DNA of 64,000 nt from Diadophis punctatus similis (taxonomy: Eukaryota > Chordata > Lepidosauria > Squamata > Dipsadidae): NCBI GenBank assembly GCA_023053685.1, contig JALIGW010000029.1, forward strand, positions 1,034,501 to 1,098,500, in the 5' to 3' direction. Below are positions 1-11,200 of the stretch, one piece after another. Below the pieces are notes generated by a model. The model saw only the letters and a list, made by a program, of their open reading frames with translations, searched no databases and was not told the origin of the DNA. Each line of letters starts with the position of its first letter. The stretch's first letter is position 1. The position numbers and the translations under genes were made by a program.

Positions 1-640
1 CATTTTTCAAAGTGCTAAAAGCTGGACTTTCAAAATCTTATCAAGGACATCTGAGTCCCATGGACTCTCTTTATAGCTGTTTTGTCTAGTTCTGATAAAT
101 CTGATTGAGCAGCCAGGGTAAAACAACTAGACACAAGGACAGTTTCCCCCCGAATGCCATCACTCTGCTTAACAACTAATTCCCACAACACTGTCAAATA
201 ATTTACTAAGACTGTATTACTATTATTCTTCTTTTCCTTACTCGTATCTATCTCTTCCCACTTATTACTATAACCATGTTGCTTGTATCCTTCAATTATA
301 TTGTTTTTATTTGTTTCCTAGTACGATTTGATAGCTTATTAGTAACCTTGACTATCACTAAGTGTTGTATCTTGTGATACTTGATGAATGTATTTTATTC
401 TCCTTATGTATACTGAGAGCATATACACCTAAGACAGTGGTGGGTTGTAAATATTTTTGCTACTGGTTCATGCGTGTGGTCATGCGCATGCGCGACACTT
501 CTGCGCATGCGCAGAAGCATCCTGGGTGGGCGGGCGGAGCCTCCTTCTAAGAATCGGTCCGAACTGGGAGCAACCCACCGCTGACCTAAGACAAATTCCT
601 TGTGTCTCCAATCATACTTGGCCAATAAAGAATTCTATTC
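1..640 (+). repeat. LINE 3' UTR tail with ATTCT microsatellite, split by a MITE
   Basis: AT-rich non-coding sequence ends in ACACTTGG-like text, then AATAAAG and an ATTCTATTCT tail at 622-640. A similar tail in reverse orientation lies at about 24395-24600. This is the layout of a snake L2/CR1-type LINE 3' end. It is interrupted by the MITE at 435-583. The family name is an inference. Confidence 0.5.
435..583. mobile_element. hAT-like MITE with perfect 8-bp target duplication
   Basis: The element begins CAGTGGTGGG and ends CCCACCGCTG. It is flanked by ACCTAAGA on both sides (427-434 and 584-591). Its interior holds GCGCATGCGC palindromes. It has no coding capacity. It belongs with the CAGGGGTGAAAT-type copies at 15669, 40060, 45660 and 53870. 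Confidence 0.8.
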
Positions 641-695
641 TATTCTTACTTCTCCAGCAAGGTCCTCTATTCACCTTGTACTTTCTCTTGCTTAG

Positions 696-785
696 ACTCG
701 GAGCCGGGAGAAGATGATGCCAGCAGTACACAGGTGACCCAACGCAGCCATCTCCAAGATGAGACAACCTACAGCTCCCCTACAG
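696..785 (+). CDS. SPEG: SPEG exon 1 of window: linker after Ig1
   Basis: The acceptor follows a pyrimidine tract ending CTTGCTTAG, and the donor is ACAG|GTGAG. Translation gives [17 protein letters not shown] and then SSPTG. This parallels the human acidic segment GDSETAEDDISD...STPTG just after Ig1. The exon starts with two bases completing a codon and ends in phase 1. It is disordered, acidic and serine-rich. Confidence 0.85.
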
Positions 786-3700
786 GTGAGCAGAAGCCAG
801 GCAGGGAGTTGCAAAATATTATGAGCAGAACTAAAAGTATATCTGAACCCCGTGAAGAAATTTGTGCTGATGTCCCAGGCTGCCTGCCACACAATGCCAC
901 AGTAATTCCAGCCTCCAACTTTCCTGTTATTGTTCCCTGATTATTTGCATCACAGTTTTGATGTGATTCCCACTTCAAAATGAAGTGAGACATGGACACC
1001 TATTTTCATCAGTTACAATCACACACAAAATGGAGGTTACAGTTCTGTATGCAGCTCTGGGAATCTCTGGTCTCCATCCAAATTTCCATTTCTTGTCTAG
1101 AATCTTTTTCTTGAACTCCAGGGAGATGGGACCTTAAATATAAATTACAGGCTGCACAGTGTCTTACACAGAGAAACCATACTTATTTGACTTGTCCACA
1201 ACAGGCAAAAAGGATATGAAACCATTTTATTCCTGCCTACTTTTGTCTGTAGTATCTGAGTTTCTTTGACCATAGGCCTCTGTTCAGCCTCTTGCTGGTC
1301 ACTAATGAGAGTTACTGCTTCCCTGTGAGACCACTGGCTTGGCAGCATCTTCCCTCAGAGCCAAGGCATACTGACCAACACAGAACTTTAATTTAATAAA
1401 TAAAATAATTTTATAACAACATTTGTGGAATTTCTTCAGAAATCAAAGGGAAGATCACAGTATAGCTTCTTTGCATTCCCTGCAGAATACCCTTATTTGA
1501 TATGCCTCTGAAACATCCTCTCCAGAATAACAAGGAGAAAAGAGTATTAGAAAGATCATTACACATCCCAGAGAGGCATTTGTTTTTAACCAGACTTCGA
1601 TTTTGAATTACGCCAACTGTCAAACCCCGCAGAATTAAGCCAATTGTCAAACCCCTTGATCTGGGCAAGATCAAGGAAGCAAGAACAACATCAATTTCAG
1701 AAAAGTATCTTTAATGTTAATCTGGCATAAACACAGAATGTTGAAAACTATAAGATAAATTTCCCGCTCCCCTTTTTAGTGAATTAATTAAGACAGTCTC
1801 TTCAATTGGTTTGAAAGGTGAAGAACTTTTTGAAATGTGAAAAACTTTTGAGAATTTTTTTTCTCATTTTTATAATATGGGGAAACCCAGAATCATCCAA
1901 TGGAGATTTTAGGATTGATAGAAGGAAGAAATGTTGATATAGGGTGCTTTTAATTATGAAAAAAGGAATTATGTAAGTTCATGGGAAATAAAATGATCAC
2001 GATCTGCTTGTGGGTTTTGAGAGTTTGGATTGTCGTCTATTGGAAAATATTATCTTTTCACATTTCTAACCTGCTCCAGCATGCCATTTTAAGGGACAAG
2101 GTTACATAGATAGAATCTGGTTTGTTATCAAGGGCTGTGACAGATGTGAGAATTAATCTCACAGAGGAGATGTTTGATCTTTTCCCGGACATCAGACATT
2201 AGAAATGAAACCGCAGTTTAAAAGTCTAAGTAAAAATATTTATTTTACTACAAAAACAATAAATTCTCATTTGTTTACATCTCTGATATAAATGTGCGTC
2301 TTCTCTCAATGGAAGACAGAGCAAGAAGGGTAGAACGGAGAATGGAATGCACACATGCGTACAAGAACATATCAATCACGTGCTCAGGAATAAACCATTA
2401 TATTGAATATATATTGAATAGGGATGCATCTCCCTGCATATACATGTAACAGGCAATAAATCACACCGTGACAGGCTGAGACCACCAAAGTTAAATTAAA
2501 CTTAGCTGCCAATTCAGTGTTCTCCTAGATACTGTATATCCATACAACTGAGTGAATGAGCTCGTTCATTATTTTAAGGAAAGTAACAGTACTGTCCCTA
2601 CAGACTTTGTGGTTTTCTAAAACTGGAAAATCAAATATCAGGTATCAAACAGTTCTGGATAAAGAGAGGTGATATATAACGCATAAGTAAACAATGTAAC
2701 TGAGCAACTGTTGTGACTTCGATCAACGAGAAGGACCACAGCCAATAACTGAACGTGTTATTACATGGAGAAGATTCGCCTTTCACTTCCTAACATTTTC
2801 ATTCAAAAGGATTAAATACCAAAGAATGGAAGAGAATTTCTACCTGAGATTCTGGAAAGCTATTGCCAATGCAGGAGAAATCATGGTCTAGATCAGTGAT
2901 GGCAAACCTTTTTTGGTTTGTGTGCCAAAGGGGGGGCAGGGGGGTCACATGCGTGCATGTCCACACCCACAATTCCATGCGGGGGGCCCACGCATGTGCG
3001 CGTGACCCCCACCTCCCGGCACGTAATGGCACGCCTGTTTTTCACTCTCCCCAAGCTTCAGAGCCTTTCTAGGAACCCGGGGAGGGCGAAAAGAGGGTTT
3101 CTTCAAGTTAGGAAACGGGCCATTTCTGGCCTTCGGAGGGCCTCCGGGGGGGGAGGCCATTTCCGCCCTCCCTAGGCTCCTAGAAAGGCTCTAAAGCCTG
3201 GGGAGAGCAAAAAAATGGAACTTCCGGTTCAACCGGAAGTAGGCAAACAGAACCTTTCCATGTTCCAGGACCTCCGGATGGGGGGAAAGCCGTTTTTGCC
3301 CTCCACAGGCTCCTAGAAAGGCACTGGAGCTTGGGGAGAGCAAAAAACAGGCCTTCCCCACCCCCTCCGGAGGCTGAAAACAGGCTGTTTCATGACTCCC
3401 AGTGGGCCCCAAAGGCCCAAAAATCAGCTGGCCGGCGCGCACATGTGCCCCAGACCTGAGCTTGCGTGCCCACCGATATGGCGCCGTGTGCCACTTGTGT
3501 AAAGTGACCATATTATTATTTTTTAAGTGGGACAGGGGGGGCGGGCCCGCCTGGGCGCCATTTCTGCGCATGCGCAGAACGCTGCGCATGCGCAGAGGGC
3601 AAAACAATGCAAATGTCGGCGTCCAGGTGGGGGGGGAGGCGGGAGGCCTTTCCTCACCTCCCGCCTCCCCTTCGGGAGCCGGCAGTGGCTTGGGCTGGCA

Positions 3701-5255
3701 AGCGACGAGCAGGAGGCGGGGAAAGGAGGCAGCCGGCAGCTTACCTGCGAGGCAGTGGTCCCGCAGCAGCCCATGGCTAAAGTGGCAAACTTGGCCACTT
3801 TAGCCATGGGCTGCTGCGGGACCGCCGCCTCGCAGGTAAGCTGCCGGCTGCCTCCTTTCCCCGCCTCCCGCTCGTCGCTTGCCAGCCCAAGCCACTGCCG
3901 GCTCCCGAAGGGGAGGCGGGAGGCGAGGAAAGGCCTCCCGCCTCCCCCCAAACCTGGACACCGACATAAGATGACTTACAAGGTCCCTTCCAACTCCGTT
4001 AATCAGTAAGAAGAGAAAAGAGGAGGGGGGGGTCCTCCTCCAAGCAGCCTCGCCCCCCCCTTTCCTCCTCTTCTTTTAAAGGACCGTGCTCCATCAAGAG
4101 CAACTTTCCAAGCTGGGGGTGGGGGAAGACACCCCTGCCTGGGGGGTGGGGGTCGTGATGGGGCTGCCCCTCCTCACCTATGTCCTATGATGATGGTACA
4201 GGCGCTGACCAAGCCGATCTCCTTGAGCGCCACTTGCTCCGTATTGCTGCTGTCCGGGGTGGGTGCTTGCGGGGTGCTGGGGCTGTTGCCAGGCAGCGGG
4301 GGCGATTGCGGAGCCGGCTGCTGAGCCGCGATGCTCTTCCTGAGGGTCCGCTGCTGGTTCTCCCCAGCCATCGCCTCCTGGCCGGCCGCTGGTGAGGATC
4401 TGCCTTGGCTTCGCCGGTTCCATTGGAGAGCTGGTGAGCCGAGGCACATGCGCGGATCTGGCCCCATTAGATGACCCGCAAGGTCCCTTCCAACTCTGTA
4501 ATTTGGAGCAGGCTGCTGCGCCTGGCAGGACGGCTTCCTGGGAGGGCAAGGGGAAAGGAGGGGTCCTGGCCCTCGCCCCTCTCGTCCCCGAAGCTCCTCA
4601 GAGACGGACACCCCCTCCCTCCACCACCACCCCGCACACCCAAAATCTAGAAAAGTTCCTGGCCGGGGTGCCTTTGCCGCTTCGCTCGCCCGCCCGCCGC
4701 CCCTGCGTTCCACATCGGCTCCTCCTCTTGGCTGGCTCGCACGCCCCCCTTTCAGGCCGATTTTTGAAAAGAATGCCCTAGTCGTGCATTCTTTTCAAAA
4801 ATCGGGACTTTTTAGAGGATGGGCGGGACGCGGGACAAATCATTAAAAAGCGGGTCTGTCCCGCCAAAATCGGGACGTCTGGTCACCTTACACTTGTGGC
4901 ACACGTGCCATAGGTTTGCCATCACGGGTCTAGGTGAACAAATATTCTATTGTAGAAATAGTCCTCTTTGCCCTTATCTGTGTTCTTATCTACACTCAGA
5001 AATTCAAAATTGTGCATCCCCAATACATCTTCAGGGGATCTTTCTGCTGTTATTATTTTGCTGAGCTAATTACTCAATTATTTTTCTATTGTTGACTATC
5101 TCAACTCGGGGACTCTGGGTGATGAACAATTTTAAAACAATGAAAACACTTAAAAACAGTAGAAAAATAAATATATACAGCAGCTGAACAAATGATCATA
5201 ATAAGTCAGTACAGCCAAGAAATGGAGCCTTAATTCTTGTTTTGCTGGTCACGGG

Positions 5256-5293
<38 letters not shown>

Positions 5294-8200
5294 CAGCATG
5301 CTCCCTCACTGATAGCATTAACAAATAAAATCGCACAAGGGCTTTGCTCTGAGATTTGGAAACCAGAGCATATATTTCTATAGGATGTCATCCTAAGCAA
5401 GGGCTAATCAACCAGAAATGACTTGTTAAGAATATCTTTTGGCAAGCACATTTCCTGCTGCTTTTTAACGCAGCATGATAGATTCATTTCTTTAAAGTCT
5501 TAAATGCCTTTGGTTATGCATTGAAGGATCAAAATAACACAAGTGTTCTCAGTAGCAACTCCATGATAATGGAATTTCCTCAATGAATTAATGGGCAAGT
5601 CCCATCCTTCCCTCTTTTTGGATCAGTGCCCCTGAAATATTTTGAAGATGGTATTTTCTGTGTTCTCAATATTCTTTTTACTGAGCCGTAATCCGTTATA
5701 AGAGAGGTCTGCCGTTCTTTTCACCATCCCTGTGCCTTTAAAAAGATGGATACTGAGCAAAATAATCCTCAGTGGTGTGTAATTTATATGGGGACTGAAG
5801 AGTCCTCCCTGCTGAATTCAACTCTGTACTTATCCAAAATAGATATTGTTGGTAAGGTACTCTCAGTAAGGAAACTAGTAGTGGGTTCACAACACAAGTG
5901 TGCCCTCCCAATACGTCTTCCCTTTGATCCTGCAACGTTGTCCTTATTTCACCCCCAATCTATGAAGGAACAGCTTAAGTCATCATTAGCTGCACTGATA
6001 TAAAAATAATATTTTCCCATCCAACAAAATATATGTAAGGCATAAATATAAATATATACTTTACACCAGGGGTCCCCAGCCCTGGGGTTGCGGCCCACGA
6101 CTGGGCCTTGAGCCGTTAGGAAGTGGGCTGCAGAAGAGCCGAGCAAGCATGCATGCATGCATCCCCACTTGCGCGAGCAGCCGACAAGCACATGCACACG
6201 CACTCCATTTGCCCAAGCAGCAGGCTTGCATGTGTAGAAAGTTAGCACCCACCCCTCTCCTAGAAGAATGAAATAGTTTAGGAAATATTAAAGAGGCAGA
6301 ATGTTATATTTCCCCTAAAAGAGAAATAGAAATCTTAAGGGAGACAGAAACTCAGAGCCACAGTTCCCTGCCCCCAAGCAGATACTAAGCTGAGGCCAGC
6401 TTTTAGAAATGCAGATTTGGTAACCCATTCAAGACAGGATATTTTGAAGAAAGGCAGAATTAGGTAGAATGGTAGGATCAGCCCTCACTCAAGATCCAAA
6501 CTAGGAAAGCCATTAAGACACAATAGGAATGGCCCAACACCCTTTCAGAACACAAGCCTCTTCATTGCATCACCCAGCAGGCTTCAAACTTGATTCAGAC
6601 AAACTGACCCCACATGGCCACACGGGAGTTTGACTACAGCAACCAATAGAATACATGCTCTTGCTACAGGAACAGGAAGCTCAAGGGCAGGGCCCAAAAG
6701 AGAGTATAAATAACTCTCTCTCTCCACTCCATGTGCTCAGCTGCACCAGGAGCTCAAACCCATGTGGGTTCATCAATAAACCATCTTTCCAATCAGCCTC
6801 CATGTTTCCAGTGTTTTTCTCCCCACTTGGAACTGAACCAGGTGGATATTTCTTCCAACATATGCCCACTGCTTGCGTAGAATCACCCCCCCCCCCACCC
6901 ATGCCAGTCGCCGAAGCTGGAAAGGTTGGGGAACTTTGCTTTACACCCATTAATGTGGGGGTGAAATGCAGAGGTGTTTGGGATGTCTTGGGTGCTCTGC
7001 GTGAGCTTCCTCCCTTCTGATCTCTAGCCCACCTTCAGTGCAGCTATTGCTCTGTTGTTCTCAGCACTTTGTTTCCTGAGATACTTTCATCATCTTCTCA
7101 CCTCTGTTCTGAGATCAGTGTTTCTCAATCATTAAAATAATACTTATTTTAATGCCAGGGGCTTAACTTTGCACTGGCGCTGCTTTCCACCAGAAAATAA
7201 TATGTATTCTGAAAGAAGCAACAAGTGTGAAATCATGAAATATTACAGGTTCTTCGGGGGGGGGGGGGAAGCACTTATTTCCTAATTCTTGCAGCCCTAT
7301 CAATCAGTACAATGTAGTCTCAGCTCCGGCCCTCCCTTCATGACTCTCGAGGCTTCCCAATCTAGCCCAAAGCTGTATTGTTCCTCAGAGGAAAGGCAGT
7401 TCCCTTTGATCAGGTCTTGATTGTCTTTCCGGCAGGGGAGTCGGACACGCTGGTGGATGCCTCCATGAAGACAACGCCGACCTCGGCACCAGGTCTGTCC
7501 CACCCAGATGAGCAGGCCAGCTGGTCAGAGAGCCAGACCACAGTACTGGAAAAGGATCCAGAGGCTGGGCCTCCAGCGAGAGGACCTTACCTACACCCCA
7601 GCATTCCAAGGCAAGCACCTGCCGAGGCCCGGCACCTGGGGGTGGAGCCGCTGGTACGGGCATCACGGGCGGAGCTGATTGGTGTGGCCCCGGGGACCGA
7701 GGACAGCCTGTCTCTGGGGAGCGACCCCTACAGCAGTGCCTTCAGCCTGTACCGGGGCCGTGCCCTCTCCCTGCACGTGTAAGTAGCCACGGGGCCGAGG
7801 AGTGGGGTGCAGGGGCCATTGTGCTGGGACCATCATTTTCCCTAATCCCCAGTCATAATCCCCAATTATGCACCACTAAATCCCTCCTGAGCCCCTTCAT
7901 CCTAACCTCAATCCCACCCACCCCCACTTCATAGCACCTTCCTTTCACAGCCCTGACTGCACTCTCAACCCATTGGAGCCTACTATACTCTGATGTCATT
8001 TATTCTGCTACTGCCTCCTTTGTTGCAGTCTCTTTCTTTACCCCTACAGTCCTGCTATCACTCTTAAAGATTGTGGTTGTGAGACAAAATAAAATAAAAT
8101 TACAGAGGTAGGTATTACCATTCCTACCCACCCACCCACCCACCCAAGCCTGTCATCTCCCCTATCGGTCCCACTCTGGCTCTCTTCCTTTGCTTTTGTA

Positions 8201-11200
8201 GTTTAGTTCCTGCATTATTATCATCGAACCTCACATTCCAGACTAAAAAGAAAAAAAAAGCCATCCAAAGAATATATTTATTACAGATATCTATAAAACT
8301 GTGGTGCTATATTCTGGTTTGAATTCAAGCGTGGCAAACTGCTTTAATCTTGAAATGCCTGATAATAGAGGAGGGAGCTAACAAAAACATTGCCATGACT
8401 AAGCGAGCCATTTCAATCAACAAATATGTGGGTATCTTTGCACATGAACAAACAGACAACACAAATTTGTATCCTAGGCCATATTTAGGGCACATGAGTT
8501 ACTTGTATTTCATATGAAAATTAAGTTTAAATATCCCACATTTCAGTGGAATTTATGTCTAAATTGGGTTGATCATAAGTTAGTTTAGATAGGATAATGC
8601 AAGAAAAAGAAATAAGTGAATTCTCTCTCAAGGGGTGTTTAATTACAGATCTGCTACCACTAGCCACCTATTATTTTCAGGAGTTCAACTTTGGCAATAT
8701 CTTCAGAAAATGGATATCAGATCAGAGAAAGCTACACATTTCATCAGGATTAGAGCTTCATTTCGTCTGCTTTCCCTAAAATCTCTGGATTAAGGATAGC
8801 AGATTGGGACCCAGCAGGTATTTTGAATTGCAAATATTATGATTTGAGATCATGGGACATACTGGCTGAGGTTTATGAAAGTCCAAAACCTCAGGAGGTC
8901 ACCAAATTACTTTACCAGCAAATTACAATGTAGGATAAATCAGAGTTCCCAACCAAAATCAGGCATGAAATCAGATTATATCTGTCGGGAAATAAAAATC
9001 TACAAATAGAAAAAGAAACATGCTATGCATTTCTCTTATTTAATATTAAAAAGTTTGAAATATAGTAGACATGATTCTGGAATTGCATAGCATTAGCATA
9101 ACATAACATAATCCTTTGTAGTCATCCTGAGATATACAATACAGATATACAGATATACAATTAATTTAAAAAACCATGAAATTAAAAAGATGGGCTCCAG
9201 CACGAGTCCGAAAGCTTGGAGAGCTAAACCTCTGGTCCTAGTGAATGACCCAGATTGGATCCTGCATGAAATTAAAAAATAGCTTATCGACAACCTTAAA
9301 AAGAGAGGATTAGAGACAGGACAAAGGTTGTCCAATATAATTGGGTTCAAAGCTGACCTCTCAAGGAGGTGAATCACCATTTCTTCAAGTAGGCAGAATA
9401 CACATACCCCCCCTCTCCTCCTTGCCCCCCATATCCACAAAGTGACATTAAACACCACTTGGACCCAGCAACATGTCATTTTCCAGGAGGCCTTGATCAA
9501 CCAGGAGGGTCATTGGTTCAGGACACAGGGGGCAGAGCTCAGAATTGCAAGGATCCTATCTACTTCCTCAGGACCAACTGGCTGATATTCTGCCCCGATA
9601 ACTAAGCAAAGACGAGCCTAAGTCATTCCCATAGGATCCCCCAGCTTGAGTCAACTCAAAGCAAAACTAAATGACTTTATCCAACAGCTGCTTAGAATAA
9701 TTCTCACCGCAGTCCCACAGAGATTCTCCTGGCCCCCTTTCTACAAAGGACCTGATCACTTGAAACAGGGCCCTTAGCTGGCTATCTGTGGATGCAATAA
9801 GGGAAGTAAGGCCTCTTTGTTGCTCTTATTGCCACAAAATAATTCCTAATAAACACTCTCTCCTATGTTGGAGTGCATTTGTTTTCCACCAGCAATGTTC
9901 TACATATCTCTTGTATTGTTTCATCTCCTAGAGTTACATTTAAACCAGGGTACTCTACAGGAGACACAAATACAGTCTTGCAAGCATCCCCGCATCCACC
10001 CCACATGCTTAACCAGGTTTTAGTAATAGGGCTAGCCCTCTCATCCACAATCAAACCATTTTATAGAATTCATGAGCCTTACACTCCCACGATCCATCTG
10101 ATTTTGAGCATATATCCAAGATACTGCAAATAAAAGAAATTATAATCCATGTTTCCTTCTGGCAAAATCACACTTCAATAGAGACGACACTTTTGGGATT
10201 GAGATGGGAAAGGAAGGACAAAGAACTTTGTAAGAAAAAAACACACACAGAGACACACACACACACTTTTCTCATTGCATTGTGGAGAGATATGAACTTT
10301 TTTGGGCTTTCAGCATGCAGCTACTCTGCCCTAAAAATGCAAGAATGGACAAACAGATATTCCTGAAGTACCAGGAGAAGGCTAATCCTGGTTTTCTAAG
10401 GGTGATCAGCTGTCTGGGTTCTTGATAGCTTGCAGCAAATTGCCTGTGCTTTGCAGCTGGCATCAAATGAGCCACATAATGTCTCCCGCAGCTCACATGG
10501 ATTATTCTCCCTGTGTGGTAGGGTGGAATATTCAAACCAAGCATAAAGAAACATTTCCTTGAAAGACGTAAACTGGAATGTTACGCAACTTGGAGAAGAG
10601 ATGGCATTCGCTACCCAAGGAGTTCCTATTTAGGAAGACTTTCGTTCCCCACATTATGACTATCACAGCAGGCCAGCCTCCTATGTACATTGCACCAAAA
10701 GTGCTTTTTCAAAAGGCAACTGGATTTTCTTGGGTTTTCCCTCAAGACGTTTTGCTTCTCACCCAAGAACCTTCTTCAGTTCTGACTGAATGGAGGAGAA
10801 TGGAAGGATTTATACAGGTAGTCCTCGGTTTACAAGAGTTTGTTTGGTGACCATTCAAAGTCCCACCTTAGCCATGAAAGCCAGCTGGGTGACTTTGGAT
10901 CTGTCACTCTCTCATCCCAACCCACTTCACCAGGGTTGTTGTTGTGGGGGGAAATAGAAGGAGGAAGGTGTATTGGATATGTCTACCATCCTGAGTTATT
11001 TGTAAAAATAATAAAGGCAAGATACATATACACACAGTTCTATATAATGTCAGAAAAGTAGCAAGGTAAGGAAGCAAAATCAAGGGTTTTGGCTATGATG
11101 GCCAAATTTCTTCCTCTCAGGATTCCTTCTAACTTCTGAGCTATATTAGCATGTGCAGCCTGCAGATTTTATTCTTCATTGCTCTGTTATAATAAAAAAA

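Larger units (their letters stand above)
3497..4891 (-). mobile_element. Gene-fragment-carrying DNA transposon, copy 1 (nested)
   Basis: The termini read TAAAGTGACCA on the left and TCTGGTCACCTTA on the right. In reverse orientation the outer parts match the copy at 12003-12826, including the ATTCTTTTCAAAAA hairpin near one end and the CCTCTGCGCAT segment near the other. The middle differs between copies. Here it holds a 353-bp palindrome and a minus-strand fragment resembling SLC7A10 exon 1. It is non-autonomous, with no transposase. Superfamily assignment to hAT is only probable. Confidence 0.75.
2894..4927. mobile_element. hAT-like transposon (CAGTGATGG family) with nested insertion
   Basis: Termini are CAGTGATGGCAAACC and GGTTTGCCATCACGG. 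Flanks are GTCTAGAT (2886-2893) and GTCTAGGT (4928-4935), a 7/8 target duplication typical of hAT. The interior has repeated blocks with GAGCCTTTCTAGGA and CTTCCGGTT motifs, as in the copies at 26499 and 55730. A second transposon (3497-4891) is inserted inside it. No transposase frame is present. Confidence 0.85.

Noticed and set aside
3523..4009. Overlapping 140-160 residue frames on both strands
   Set aside because: They are mirror frames of a GC-rich palindrome with no domain.
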